Source: Aphanomyces cochlioides | Lineage: Eukaryota > Oomycota > Saprolegniomycetes > Saprolegniales > Verrucalvaceae | Reading direction: 5' to 3' | Assembly (NCBI GenBank): GCA_019828595.1 | Contig: JAHQRK010000017.1 | Span: 1,364,001-1,428,000, forward strand | Length of the DNA: 64,000 nucleotides | Shown here: piece by piece, positions 1 through 12,600 of the stretch | Numbering within the stretch: the first letter of the stretch is position 1 | How the letters are laid out: each line of letters begins with the position of its first letter | Position numbers and translations under genes: made by a program | The notes under the pieces: model-generated | Seen by the model: the letters and a program-made list of their open reading frames with translations, nothing else | The model's database searches: none | Told to the model about the DNA's origin: nothing

Positions 1-189
1 AGACACGACGCAAGTTGAGCTTTCCACAGTCAATTTCGGAATGACGGCTGGAAATGGCGCGAAAGCAGTGTATCATATTTTAGAGACTTCAAATAAAATA
101 TATGAAATTTCACAGGTCCCGGATTCAATTTTGAAGTTGTCACCACCAGCGCCGCCCATGTCATGTGGGTTCGTGAGTCGCCGCCCTGT

Positions 190-624
190 CGAGAGGAAAA
201 TCCAATTCCACGATGTGACCATGACATTTTCCTGCTTGATGTCACCGTGGTAAATACCTCGTGAATGGCATTGCTCCAAGGCCTTGAGCAACTGAAACGC
301 GATCCATTTCATCTCAATGTCCGTAAGGAAAGGACGTGTGTAGATACGATCGTACAAATTGGCGACGAAGTACTGTCGGACGAGGAATGCGGCGCTACCT
401 TTTGTTCCGATGGCATACACAGAGTAGGGAATCACGTTGGGGCAGCTTTCGACAGAGTTTGCTTGTGTCAGCAACTGCTTGAGCTGGTCAAGAGCTGCGT
501 CAAGCGACTCGTCTGCGTCGTATTTGCGATAGATCTTGACAACAACGACGCCTTCTTCACATTTGCACTGGACCGTTTTGAGAAACTTGCCGTCTACCAA
601 GAGATCGCTGAAGACCGAATTCAT
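190..624 (-). pseudogene. VPS15 (PIK3R4)-like protein kinase, N-terminal fragment
   Basis: The minus strand encodes about 145 residues strongly resembling the N-terminal kinase-like domain of VPS15, the regulatory subunit of the class III PI3-kinase complex in endosome and autophagy trafficking. Visible hallmarks in order are the segment GVVVVKIY, the stretch NLYDRIYTRPFL, WIAFQLLKALEQ, and the VPS15-type catalytic-loop sequence HGDIKQENVMVTSWNW. Right after WIFLS the homology stops: the expected DFA (DFG-like) motif and activation segment are missing, the frame runs about 38 unrelated codons and stops near 73. No recognisable myristoylated N-terminus or start lies upstream. VPS15 proteins are normally well over 1000 residues, so this is a truncated copy. 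An unrecognised exon boundary at the left edge is the alternative, but only about 190 bases remain there. Confidence 0.6.
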
Positions 625-3347
625 CGTACGAGTTTTCTCTTCTTTTATGACCCACAGCCAGGCGCCGAGTATGCAGAAAGCTTTGGTGTATGCTTCCCAA
701 ACTGTTGGCAAAAGCAGCCGACCATTTTGCACATGTCATGCTTGAAAACAGTTGAAGAGTGTCCATGCATGTGGATGAAAGCTCTTGATTGCCCTGCATT
801 GTCGCTCGTGTCTGGATTGAAACCACAAGAGCTTCTTCGCGGACAGATTAAATATGAGGATATGCTCAACGACGTGTCTGGCAGAGGCGGCTTGGGATTG
901 TCATGGCAGTATGCATCGCGCCAAGCCACTCGAGTACGATGGTAAATTTATACTCCCTCGCATGATACTTGTTTGCTTTTCTGTAGGCGAAAGCTGTCGT
1001 GAACATCAAGGTCTATGTCTTTCCAGCCTTGAAACACGCTTCACAACTGGCAGCGTCCTTCTGAGTCGATCATTCGACATGGCGTTTGCATTCCAAGCAA
1101 GTTCAACGTCTCAATCCAAAGTCTTCACTCTCATGGCTCGCCCCGCAGCAATCCATCTCAAAGCTAAAGGGACCATCCAGTAACTCCGATCACAAAGGTG
1201 AGAGAGGCAATTGCTTTGAGCTGCATGCAATCTCCACGCGCCTTTGATTCTTTGCGAGGTTCACCTCGTGAGGAAGGGCATACTCCACGATACCACGCAA
1301 GCTGGCTAATCTCGTAGACCACCGCGTTTGGCATCATGCCCTCCAGACATTCCGATGGATTTGGCGTCGTGGGAGACGATAGTCATTCTTCAAAGAAGCG
1401 CCGTTCGACTCGTAGCCACGCCAGCATCCTTTTCGAGTACTGTACGCTGAATTCGACGTGGGCGCAATGAAATCCGCTCGGAACTGTTGGAAAAGCTGTA
1501 GATTTCGCTCGATCCAGTCGAGAGAGGCATCCACTGTGTCGATTGCATTCGTTACTCGTTACGAAGCGAAGATTGTCCCTGTGATCGTCAGGGTGAACGA
1601 GGCTTTCTGTTGTGTGTAGCTCTCTGTCTTTGTGGGATTTCATCATTGACAAGAGACACACAGTATCGACATCCCTGGGAGCATTACAAGCCATTCACTA
1701 GAGGACATTTCAAAAGTGTGAGAATTCCATTGAAGCGACCTTGGTGGCGTTTTTCCGGAAACTTTCAAGATGGGATCCTCTTTGGTTGATGAAGCTCTCC
1801 TCTTCGTAGCCATCCAGTTGGGCAAGCCTCCTCCATCTACATTGGTCTCGTCGTACTGTATTCGAACGTCATTTTTGTATGCACAGCGCAGCCACGTCTG
1901 GATTGCCAACACACTATAGCAGCATACTGTAGTGTTCTCAATCGGGACCTCAACTAAAGTGCATGAGGAGCCATGTGTACATTCGTTCGAGTTCCTTGCG
2001 CATTGTATTCAACATCGACGGTGGTGGCAGTCGTTGAATGTCTTCGTTGGAATGAGAAGGTTGGCAGAGGAGGAATGCGTCGTGTTGACCTTCAAGAATC
2101 AACGTTGGACCATCCACTCGAGGTTTGGCGTCTCCGACACATGCAGAAACACAAAGATCCACGTCGAGATTGCATGCGTATGTATTGCACGACGACTGTA
2201 CACGTGCATTACTCACAATTGTCGCCATCATGTCTGTGAGAAGCCCAACCAACGTACAGCGGCGACCTTGCCTTGACCAACCATGTCAAGACTCTCTGCT
2301 GCTTCCCAATCGAGAGCTCTACCATGCTGCCATCGTATTGAAACCTTCTCGGCGCGAATATTCCCGTCACACAACGTTTGGCATCCGCACCATGTGGTTA
2401 GACATGTTCCACGGCGTAATGTTGAATTTTGAATTCGATTCAATCTTTCGGAAAATCCACCGACGACGCGCTTGATTGCGCTTGAGTATGGAGGACGAGC
2501 ACGTGGCGTGTGTAGTGGGAAAAATTGTCCTCGCCATCTCCAACATGGGTGCTCACATTTTTGAAATTGACAGGAAAAAATAGCCATCGTCACTGTGGGT
2601 GACACAGAGGCAGCAGCGGCTTGCAACGCGCGCAGTGAGAGGTGTCACGTACCGCATCCCGATTGTTCATTCCTCCTTGATCGATCGCTCTTGTCCTTGC
2701 AATGTAGTAGAATCCTCGTGTCATGGCGGACGCGTCTTGTTTCGATCTTGCATGGTTGATACACTACTGTATGCATGCAAGCGGTAAGTCCAGCCATCGA
2801 GTTGGTGGCCCACGCCAAGTACCTCTTGTGTACTGTACGTGGTGGTGGTCAAAGTACCTATCTCCCTCTCTCAGTCGTTGCCACGACAGCCAAGAGCGAC
2901 CAAAGGATCCAGCGCGTGTGCGTCGCCACCTTTCTGTGACAGCGCCAAGTGTCCACTACAGTAGTCCCCCAGTTTTCGCCTCATGCATTTTTCAAAATTT
3001 ATATCAGGGTATTATGATTGGAAATATTATGTTTCAAAGGTTTATGCTATTAATATTAGGTACTGTCAAAATAAATATTCCAAACAAAATAATATTATAC
3101 AGGATATAAGTTTGGAGTGGGAGGCGAACTACTGTACAGCCGACGTTGCCGATTTAGTCAAAGTGCACTTTGTCTACAAGTTTGTATGAGAGAAACTAGC
3201 TAAATGAATATTTGACCGACCATATGCACGCACTGCCATGCGTACGCCACAGCGGATGCGCACAAAATACGTTGTACTCGTGGAGGCGATCAGGTCAACA
3301 GCACGTCTAGAGAGACGGCAGAAGTGCATTTTCTCCACACCACGCAC
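625..3347. other. Intergenic region, no gene recognised
   Basis: Only short overlapping frames without family resemblance are seen. From about 2980 the DNA becomes AT-rich. A 40-base segment at 3001-3040 (around CAGGGTATTATG and TTTCAAAGG) recurs about 80% identical at 18846-18885, suggesting remnants of one old dispersed repeat. The promoter of the first transporter must lie in the right end. Confidence 0.5.
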
Positions 3348-6300
3348 ATGGCGGCAAAAGTTATGGCATATCAATCGATCCCGTCGTCGCCCCAGAAGAG
3401 GAAAGCAACGCACAATCCAACGGAAGACTCGAGCTTGTCGTCGCGGCTTTTCTTTGCATGGGCACGACCTCTCCTGCGAGTTGGGAACGACCGACCACTC
3501 CACAAAGACGATCTGTGGCCCGTCGAGAGCGATACCAAGTGCCAGCGTGTGAGCGAAACATTCGACGCGTCCTTCCACACGACCAAGTCGATTCCAAAAT
3601 CGATCGTGTATGTCTTTGGCCGTGATTTGGCGGCCAGCGCGCTCTTGCAAGCGGTCAATGTCGTGAGCACAGTCGCAGGGCCGATTGCGATCAAGCAGGT
3701 CTTGGCGGCCATGGAAAGCAGCGACTCGTTTGATCTCGTCGCGACGTCGCAACTGATTGCGGTCTTCTTTGGCCTGCGCGCTGCTGCTGCCTTGTCGAAC
3801 GCCCACGCCAACTTTTGGACGCAAATGGTCGCGATCAAGGCCACGACGGCACTACAGCACTTGTTGTTTCACAAAACATTGCGCTTGAGCGTGGCCTCGC
3901 GGCGGGACAAGACGGCGGGCGAAATCGCAAACATGTTCTCGGGGGATGTCCAAACGCTCATCAAATTCGCCACGTACTCCAACAACGTGATCCTCGCGCC
4001 GCTGCAGATCCTCATCACGCTCTACTTGCTCTACGGCGTCCTTGGCTGGGCGGCGTTCGTCGCGCTTGGCGTGATTCTCCTCGGCGTCGTGGGCAACATG
4101 CTGGCATACCGAAATGTCCACAAGACGTACGACCGCATTGCCAAAGCGCGCGATGCGCGCATGAAATCCATCAACGAAGTCTTTGGCGCGATGCAAACCA
4201 TCAAGATGAACTCGTGGGAAGACAAGTTTATCGACAAGATCAATGGAGAACGCACGGTCGAGCTCAATGGACTCAAGACGTTTGCCCACATCGCCGCGAC
4301 CGCCGTCGTTGTCATGTACTTGGGGCCAGCGCTCGTGTCGATTGCATCCTTTGGCACGTATACGTTGGTTCTCCAAGAGCCGCTGCCGGCGTCCAAGCTC
4401 TTCACGGCGCTGAGCTTGTTCAGCGTGATCCGCCAACCCATGTATCAACTTCCACAAGTCGCCATGCGCATGGCGCAAGCGTTGGTGGCGTTCAAGCGCT
4501 TCAAGACGTTCTTGGACCTTCCCGAGCAAGACTTTGAGCGCGTCATGACGCCAAGTACGGCCGAAATTGACACGTTGATGGTGTACCGCGACGGAGAGAT
4601 CGCCGTCGCGATGGAAAATGCCACCATCGGCTGGGACGACAAGCCTCTCTTTGAAAATGTCAACTTGACCATCAAGCGCGGCGAATTTGTCGTCGTCCAT
4701 GGCTCCGTCGGCGAAGGCAAGTCGTCGCTCTGCGCGGCGCTTCTCGGCGAAATGGACAAGCTGAGCGGTCGCATCTTTGTCGACGGCCGCATCGCGTACT
4801 TCTCCCAGCAAAGTTGGATCCAAAACATGACGATCCGGGAGAATATCCTCTTTGGCAAGCCGTACGACCGCGTCAAGTACAACCGCGTGATCGAGGCGTG
4901 CGCGCTGGCCGCCGACTTGGCGCAATTCCCCGCCAACGACCGCACGGAAATCGGCCAAAAGGGCGTCAACTTGTCGGGCGGGCAGCGAGCGCGCATTAGT
5001 TTGGCCAGAGCATGCTACAGCGACGCCGACATCTTCATCTTGGACTCGCCGCTCTCTGCCGTCGACGCCATCGTGCAGAATGAAATCTTCACCAAGTGTT
5101 TCCTCGGCCTGCTCCGCAACAAGACGATCGTCCTCGTGACGCACTCGCCAGAGATCATCGAGTCCAAGTTCATGGACGGCACAATCGAAATCAAAGGCGG
5201 CAAGTTGATCCAGACCAAAGTCGACCGCGAGGACCATCCGATCCTGGTCGAACCACTCGGGGATGCCTTTGGGAAGCGCGATCCATCGCTCGCCGACATC
5301 TCGACATCCGCCGCGCTCGAGTCGAATGATATCATTCTCTCGCCCACGTTGACGTTTGCCGGGCCTCTCTTCACTCCGCTCCCGTCGACGACCCGCGTCC
5401 AAATGTTCCATGAAGCCAAGAGCGGCCAGTTCGTCGACGATGAAGAGAGCGCGTCCGGGAAGATTTCCAACCAAGTGTACAAGAGTTACTTCAAGGCCGT
5501 CGGTGGATGGCCGACTTTGATCGGCATCGTCGTCGCCAACTGTGTGTGGCAAGGCTTGATGCTCACGAGCGACCTCTGGCTCAACACGTGGAGCAGCACG
5601 GCGGCGTTCACGACCCCCGAGGAATTCACGCGGCAGTCGGGATTCTACCTCGGCGTCTATGTGGCCTTGGCGATCATTGCCGTCTTTTCCTCCTTTGCGC
5701 AGTGCGTCACGACCATGCTGGCGGGTGTCGCCGCGTCGCGGACATTGTTTGGCCAAATGACGCAGTCGCTCTTCCGCGCGCCGTTGAAATTCTTTGACGC
5801 GAATCCGATCGGACGCATCTTGAACCGCTACAGCAGCGACATGACCGTCGTGGACCAGACGCTTCCGCTCGTGTGGTTCAATTTCATTCCGCATTTCGCG
5901 ATCGTCGCGTTTGGCCTCGGCACCGCCATGGTCGTCATTCAGCTCTACGGCCTCGCGGTCGTGCCGTTCATCTACATTTACCTCTTGATCGGCCGCTACT
6001 ATGTCCAGCCCGCGCGGGAAATCGAGCGCTTGAGCAAGACAACCAAGTCGTCGCTGCTCAATTTGATCTCCGAGTCCATCGACGGCGTGCCGATCATCCG
6101 CGCGTTTGGACCCAAGCAAGTCACGCGGTTCCTCCGTACGAATGCGCGCAACTTGGACATGAACAACGAAGCGCTCTTTGCCGCCCAAGTCCTCACGCAG
6201 TGGTTCACGCTGCACGTCCAGCTCACGTCTGCGGTGATCATCTTGGTCGTCATGTCGTCTGTCGTCGCTCTGCGCAACTTTTTGAGCCCTGGACTCGTCG

Positions 6301-7223
6301 GCTTGGCGCTCACGTATCTCTTCTCCAACATGGGCTACGTCGAGTACATCATTGTCCTCTGGACGCAGATCGAGACGTCGATGGTGAGCCCGGAGCGCAT
6401 TGCGCAGTACGCCAACATTGAAAGTGAAGCGCCCCTCGTCATTTCTGGCGCGGTGCCGCAAGAATGGCCTGCCAACGGCACGATTGAGTTCACCAACATG
6501 GGTTTCCGCTACAAGGAGAACGAGCCACTCGTGCTCAAAGACGTGAATGTCCACATCCAAGCGGGGGAAAAGATTGGCATCGTTGGCCGCACGGGCGCTG
6601 GCAAGTCGAGTTTGACCATGGCGCTCTTCCGCATCAACGAACTGGCCGCGGGAAGCATCAAGATTGACGGCGTCGACATTGCCAAAGTCGGCGTCAAAAC
6701 CCTTCGCAGCGCGATTGCCATCATCCCGCAGACTCCCGTCCTCTTCAAGGGAACGCTGCGCAACTACTTGGATCCCTTTGGCGCGTTCACGGACGAGGAT
6801 TTGTGGCTCTGCTTGCGCAAAGTCAACCTGGTCGACCGCATCTCGAGCGCCGATGGCAAACTTGACTGTCCCGTCGACGAAAACGGCGAGAACTTTAGTG
6901 TCGGCGAGCGGCAGATGCTCTGCATGGCGCGAGCTTTGTTGCGAAAGGCTCGCATTGTCGTCATGGACGAAGCCACCGCGGCCATTGACCACGAGACGGA
7001 TCAAAACTTGCAGCGCGTGATTCGGACCGAGTTTGCCTCGTCGACGGTGCTGACAATCGCCCATCGCTTGGACACTGTGTGCGATTCCGACCGCATTCTC
7101 GTCTTTGATCAAGGCCGCTTGGCTCAATGCGATACTCCCAAGGCCTTGATTGCGCAAGGCAGCGGCATCTTCTTTGACTTGTGCTCTGAAGGCGGCTACC
7201 TGGCCAAGATCATCGACGAGTAA
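3348..7223 (+). CDS. ABCC-type (MRP) ABC exporter, copy 1
   Basis: Intronless gene for a 1291-residue full ABC transporter of subfamily C, expected to export organic anions or conjugates from plasma or vacuolar membrane. Order: short cytosolic N-terminus with the motif RLFFAWARPLL, TMD1 (about 90-390), NBD1 with Walker A GSVGEGKSS near 452, signature LSGGQRARIS near 542 and Walker B FILDSPLSAVDA near 563, a linker, TMD2 (about 710-1010), NBD2 with Walker A GRTGAGKSS near 1080, signature FSVGERQ near 1182 and Walker B VVMDEATAAID near 1205. There is no TMD0, so it is a short MRP4/5-like form. In NBD1 the catalytic Glu position after Walker B is Ser, whereas NBD2 has Glu: the usual ABCC asymmetry taken further. 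Start: ATG 3348; a second ATG at 3363 has a better context and aligns with copy 2. Third codon positions are very GC-rich compared with copies 2 and 3. Substrate unknown. Confidence 0.95.
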   Translation: MAAKVMAYQSIPSSPQKRKATHNPTEDSSLSSRLFFAWARPLLRVGNDRPLHKDDLWPVESDTKCQRVSETFDASFHTTKSIPKSIVYVFGRDLAASALLQAVNVVSTVAGPIAIKQVLAAMESSDSFDLVATSQLIAVFFGLRAAAALSNAHANFWTQMVAIKATTALQHLLFHKTLRLSVASRRDKTAGEIANMFSGDVQTLIKFATYSNNVILAPLQILITLYLLYGVLGWAAFVALGVILLGVVGNMLAYRNVHKTYDRIAKARDARMKSINEVFGAMQTIKMNSWEDKFIDKINGERTVELNGLKTFAHIAATAVVVMYLGPALVSIASFGTYTLVLQEPLPASKLFTALSLFSVIRQPMYQLPQVAMRMAQALVAFKRFKTFLDLPEQDFERVMTPSTAEIDTLMVYRDGEIAVAMENATIGWDDKPLFENVNLTIKRGEFVVVHGSVGEGKSSLCAALLGEMDKLSGRIFVDGRIAYFSQQSWIQNMTIRENILFGKPYDRVKYNRVIEACALAADLAQFPANDRTEIGQKGVNLSGGQRARISLARACYSDADIFILDSPLSAVDAIVQNEIFTKCFLGLLRNKTIVLVTHSPEIIESKFMDGTIEIKGGKLIQTKVDREDHPILVEPLGDAFGKRDPSLADISTSAALESNDIILSPTLTFAGPLFTPLPSTTRVQMFHEAKSGQFVDDEESASGKISNQVYKSYFKAVGGWPTLIGIVVANCVWQGLMLTSDLWLNTWSSTAAFTTPEEFTRQSGFYLGVYVALAIIAVFSSFAQCVTTMLAGVAASRTLFGQMTQSLFRAPLKFFDANPIGRILNRYSSDMTVVDQTLPLVWFNFIPHFAIVAFGLGTAMVVIQLYGLAVVPFIYIYLLIGRYYVQPAREIERLSKTTKSSLLNLISESIDGVPIIRAFGPKQVTRFLRTNARNLDMNNEALFAAQVLTQWFTLHVQLTSAVIILVVMSSVVALRNFLSPGLVGLALTYLFSNMGYVEYIIVLWTQIETSMVSPERIAQYANIESEAPLVISGAVPQEWPANGTIEFTNMGFRYKENEPLVLKDVNVHIQAGEKIGIVGRTGAGKSSLTMALFRINELAAGSIKIDGVDIAKVGVKTLRSAIAIIPQTPVLFKGTLRNYLDPFGAFTDEDLWLCLRKVNLVDRISSADGKLDCPVDENGENFSVGERQMLCMARALLRKARIVVMDEATAAIDHETDQNLQRVIRTEFASSTVLTIAHRLDTVCDSDRILVFDQGRLAQCDTPKALIAQGSGIFFDLCSEGGYLAKIIDE

Positions 7224-9673
7224 GGGTGCATGGCGAGTCGTGTCTCCTTCGACACCAGCGCCATGTTGCCGCACTTGAATGTTGTGTAGTCGTTGTAATT
7301 GACTTGTAAAATATCTGTTCGTCGCTTCATATCGGTGCTCTTCTGGCGTGCTGCTTCTCCTGTCGTCCCTCACCGTCTCATGGCAACTCAATGGTTCAAT
7401 GCGTCTCCCCCACCAGCTCCTCTGACGTCTTGTACCAGTTGTACCGTTGAAGCCAACCTCCTGTCACTCCCGTCAGACACGACGCAAGACTTGCTCCATT
7501 CTTCCTGTCCTCAATCATGATTGCAAGCAGCTCGACGAGTTTTGTGACCTACGAAGAGAGAAAGCCACGTTCCACGGCGTGCTTGCACGACTCGACAGAG
7601 TCATCATGTAGGAAAGCGACACGAGTGGAACCAGCCTCTCGGAGAGCCCTCCTAGAGTTGCCAACGAGTTGCTCCCCGATCGATCAGCGAAAGAAATCCC
7701 TTCCCATGTGCCGTGTCATGGCTTGAGAACCATTGAAATCGGTGGATATTTTGGCCAACAGAAATGTTGAGCAACTCGCACACCCGACAGAACAGCACAA
7801 TCCAATTGTGCTTGGCAAGAAGACTCTGCGTCCTGTTCTCCGCGCTGTCCACTTCGGGCGGAGTGGACATGAATTCTATGAGGTGAATCGAACTCCTCCC
7901 CCGTCGTGGTGAAGGAACTGTCGTCCGTGGGACAAGCCTCGTGGGTGCAATCTCTGTCAAACATCACATGCCAAACTTGGAGATGACGCAGAATGGCAGC
8001 GGAAGGATCTCCATCGAGCTGTTCGTCGTGGCTGGGATCGAGATGAACCTTTTGCCACCAACCACATGGAACAAGTCGTTCTCGCCACGGAAAGCACGAT
8101 CCGATCGTTTTGCGGCATCGAGACCCATCTTCCGATGGTCTATCAATTTACCTGCGGTTGAGCATCGCTCCACAAAGCCATCATCAAGCCTCGAAACCTC
8201 AAGTCCTTGCAAGCGACGAAACATACCCTTGGCATGGAGTCCCCCATCGCTGCTGCTCGTCGTAAAGTTCAAGAATTCGCAAGATTTGCTGCCACCGAAT
8301 GCGTCAAGTGGACATCTCGGCATTGAAGGCTCACTTGGCATCGAAGAAGCATGAGGATGCGTTTCCAAATGCGTGATATTGGCTCTGTGGAGCTATGCTA
8401 CATCGAAGGCAAATTGATAAACCATGGGAAGTTGTGCCTTGAGCCAACGCCATGTGGGTAAGAGATTAACAAGAAATCGAATCCATCCAACTTGTCAAGA
8501 GAGCGAGAGGATCTCCATCGAAATGAAATGGAAAAGCACTCGGCACACCGTGGAAGAGACTCACTTTGTAGCATGTTCACTCGTGAATCGACGTCGCGTG
8601 GATTTTTCATGACAAGAACCATTCCCGTCCATGGCAACACATGAACCGGAAAAGTCACACCTGTGCATGATCCGCGCAGTCAACCACGCAACGAAGTAAA
8701 CCGCTCATCGTCAGCACGCATGCCTTGGAGTGGGGATTATTACATTGCTGGAATGCTTCTGCCACGTTGTTCCATCGTACGTTGAGCTAGCAGCATTCAG
8801 ACAGGAAGTACTGCATGGAACACTTGAAGATTCCTCGACGCGCGTACTTTTGGAAACTCCAGAGCGGCGACAGAGCAGTCGTCATAGTCCTTACACTGAT
8901 CGCTCTGCAGGTTATTTCACGAGCCACATCGATCTCGGCGGCGTGAATATGGCTGGGTGTCCATGATGGATACTGAACCTTCGATTTTGATTGGCTGCTC
9001 AACAAGGACATTTCAACCATGTGAAGTTTAATATGCAACTTGATTGGATGAAAAAATATCTATTTTGACCAATCAATTTACACCATTTGAGTTTTTGACC
9101 AAGCTTGTCAATAAGATCAACATTCCACGAAGTTAATCTGGCATGCTGCTCCGAGCCTGAGCACTCAGGCGCAAAGACCAGCATCAGGAAATGTTCTCCA
9201 CTGTTCTCCTCGTTAGCTGGTCGAATTTTTCTTCAGTTGTGTGCGGCGAACTGACTGCACAAACTGCCGTCGGTCCCGATTTTTTCTGACTCCCCGAAGT
9301 ATTTCTATGGATTTTTAACAAATGACTTGAATAAAGTATACCACTCGATGAGGTGCAGGAAACATGGGGATATGCCGACAGATGCACATGGACGTCGACC
9401 GGGCATTAATTGCAGCCCCAGCTCTTACACACCTGCGTGAATCTTCTTCGCTTGTGCTCGCGAACCCGACGAAGGCTGGACTGACCAAATTGAGCGATGA
9501 ATGACATACAAGTTGAAACAAAGTGGCACTCAGGTTTGGAGAGCTATATCCTGATACAGTTTGTGGCTGTAGAGTATGCTGCCTGCACATTGGCTGCGAT
9601 CAGATCCCTGAACGGACGACAATCAAGTCACAACTGCATTTTCTTGGCGTCAGACAAGTGAGAGGTGACTGCG
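7224..9673. other. Intergenic region between ABCC copies 1 and 2
   Basis: No supported gene in about 2.4 kb. A convergent CCAAT pair, TTGATTGG at 9040-9047 facing CCAATCAA at 9069-9076, forms an 8-bp inverted repeat about 600 bp upstream of the next start. Otherwise nothing recognised. Confidence 0.5.
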
Positions 9674-12600
9674 ATGTATCAATCCGTGGCATCGTCCGAC
9701 AAAGTCAAGCCACGCGAGAATCCACGGACGCAAGCTGGGCTTTTTTCAAGGCTTTTCTACACGTGGTCGACTCCATTGTTGAAAACAAGCAACGAGCGAA
9801 CGTTGGAGAAGGAGGATCTATGGCCTGTCGAAAGCGAATACGCGAGTGAACACGTGAGCGAGGCATTCGATGTGTCGTATCTAGCCACGAATTCCATTCC
9901 TCGGACGATATTTGCCATTTACGGATGGGAATTGGCCTCGAGTGCGTTTATGCAAGCTATGAACGTTCTCAGCATGGTCGCTGGCCCGGTGATGATCCAG
10001 CAAGTTTTGCTTGCCATGGAGAGCACCGGTTCATTCGACTTTGTGGCTACATCCAAGCTCGTCGGGGCGTTTTTCGTCCTCCGTGTCGTTGCTGCCGTGT
10101 GTAGCTCCCATGCAAGTTTGTTGACTCAATTGGTTGCGATCAAAGTGACGACGGCTTTGCAACATCTTTTGTTCCGCAAGACAATTCGTCTCAGTGCTGC
10201 GTCTCGACGTGACAAAACCGCGGGTGAAATTGCAAATATGTTTTCGGCGGACATTCAAACGCTCCTCATGTTCGCCACGGCTTCGAACAATGTTATTCTC
10301 TCACCTCTGCAGATTCTCATCACGCTGTATTTGTTGTATGGAGTGCTTGGATGGGCTGCCTTTGTCGCTTTGACTGTGATTGTCCTTGGCTTGTTTGGCA
10401 ATGCTTTTTCCTCCAAGAATGTCCACGCGACGTATGGACGACTGGCGGTAGCTCGCGATGTCCGCATGAAGTCAATCAATGAAGTCTTTGGAGCGATGCA
10501 AATTATCAAGATGAATTCATGGGAAGAGGAATTTGCCGACAAGATCAAGACGGAGCGCGCGGTCGAACTCAAAGACTTGACATACTTTGCATATATTGCT
10601 GCATGGACAATCGTTGTCATGTACTTGGGGCCAGCCTTGGTGTCGATCACATCCTTTGGAACTTACACTTTAATCCTCCAAGAGCCTCTTCCGGCGTCCA
10701 AGCTCTTCACAGCTCTCAGTTTGTTCAATACGATCAGACAGCCAATGTACCAACTTCCACAAGTGTCTATGCGCTTGGCGCAAGCTTTAGTAGCTCTCAA
10801 CCGCTTCAAAGAATTCCTCGATTTGCCTGAACAAGATTCAAGTCGCGTTCTTACACCGACAAACATTGACGCTGGTGCGCTGAATTTGTATCGGAAAGAA
10901 AATGTTGCGATTGCCGTGGAAGATGCCACAATTGGTTGGGATGCAGACAAACCTCTGTTTCAAAATGCCAACTTTAGAATCAAGCGGGGTGAGTTCGTCG
11001 TTGTGCATGGATCTGTCGGTGAAGGCAAGTCGTCTCTCTGCTCGGCATTGTTGGGTGATGTCGACAACTTAAGCGGCACAATTTTTGTCGACGGGCGCGT
11101 GGCTTTCTTTTCACAGCAAAGCTGGATTCAAAATATGACCATCCGTGAGAATATCTTGTTTGGCAAGCCTTACGACCGCGTCAAGTACAACAGAGTTATC
11201 GAAGCATGCGCATTGACTGCCGACTTGGCTCAATTTCCAGCAGGAGATCGCACGGAAATCGGTCAAAAGGGTGTCAATTTGTCAGGAGGTCAGAAAGCAC
11301 GTGTCAGTTTGGCCAGAGCATGCTACAGTGATGCTGACATTTTCATCTTGGATTCACCGCTGTCTGCCGTGGATGCCATCGTGCAAAACGAAATCTTCAC
11401 CAAGTGTTTCCTCGGCTTACTTCGCAACAAGACCATTTTGCTAGTGACGCATTCGCTCGATATCATCGACTCGAAATTCATGGACGGAACCATCGAAGTG
11501 AAAGGCGGCAACTTAGTGCAGAGAAAAGTCGACCGTGAAGATCACCCTGTCGTCGTTGAGCCGTTGAGCAATTCATTTGGAAAACCAGACGAACCTGTCG
11601 GTGACGATTCGGTTGTCGCTGAAACCCATGAAGACCTTCTATCCCCCGCGTTGGCGATTGATGGCCCGCTATTTACTCCACTTGACCCATCCTCAATTCA
11701 GTTGTTTAACGAACCAAACTCGGGACAATTCGTGGATGAAGAGGAATCGTCATCAGGACAGATATCGAGCCAAGTTTATCAAAGTTACTTCAGAGCTGTC
11801 GGTGGCTGGCCAACTCTACTTGGAATCGTCTCTGCAAGTTGTGTGTGGCAAACGCTGATGTTGACGAGCGACCTCTGGCTCAACACTTGGAGCAACACGG
11901 CGGCGTTCACGACCCCACAAGAATTTACACATCAATCCGGGTATTACCTTGGCGTGTACTCAATTTTAGCCCTCGTTGCAGTGCTTTCTTCCTTTGTGCA
12001 ATGCGTGGTCACCATGTTGGCTGGTGTTGCGGCGTCGCGATCCCTCTTTGATCAAATGACGCAATCGCTCTTTCGAGCACCCATGCGATTCTTTGATGTC
12101 AACCCGATTGGACGCATCCTGAACCGCTACAGCAATGACATGACCGTCGTCGATCAAACTTTGCCCATTGTCTGGTTCAACATGATCCCGATCTTGGCCA
12201 TCGTCTCCTTTGGCCTTGGAACTGCCATGGTTGTCATTCAGCTGTACGGCCTGGCGGTTGTCCCGTTCATCTACTTCTACATTTTGATCGGTCAGTACTA
12301 CGTCAAGCCAACGCGGGAAATCGAGCGCTTGAGCAAAGTCACGAAGTCTCCTCTATTGAGTTTGATTTCTGAATCGATTGAAGGTGTCTTTGTCATTCGT
12401 GCCTTTGGAGCGAAACAAGTTGCACGTTTCCTCCGCACGAATGCCCGCAACTTGGACATCAACAACGAGGCCTTGGTGGCAGCCCAGGTATTGTCGCAAT
12501 GGTTTACACTTCGAGTTCAGCTCACGACGTCGTTCATTATCCTGGTCGTGATGTCCTCGGTTGTGGTGTTACGCGATTTATTGAGCCCTGGGCTTGTCGG

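Noticed and set aside
265..945. 226-codon + frame at the left end
   Set aside because: Antisense of the VPS15-like fragment, which shows clear kinase motifs; the + frame shows none.
3852..7391. 1179-codon minus-strand frame as a protein gene
   Set aside because: It lies wholly opposite ABCC copy 1, has no family resemblance and the Arg/Asp/His-rich composition typical of antisense frames of GC3-rich genes; listed only as a low-interest observation.
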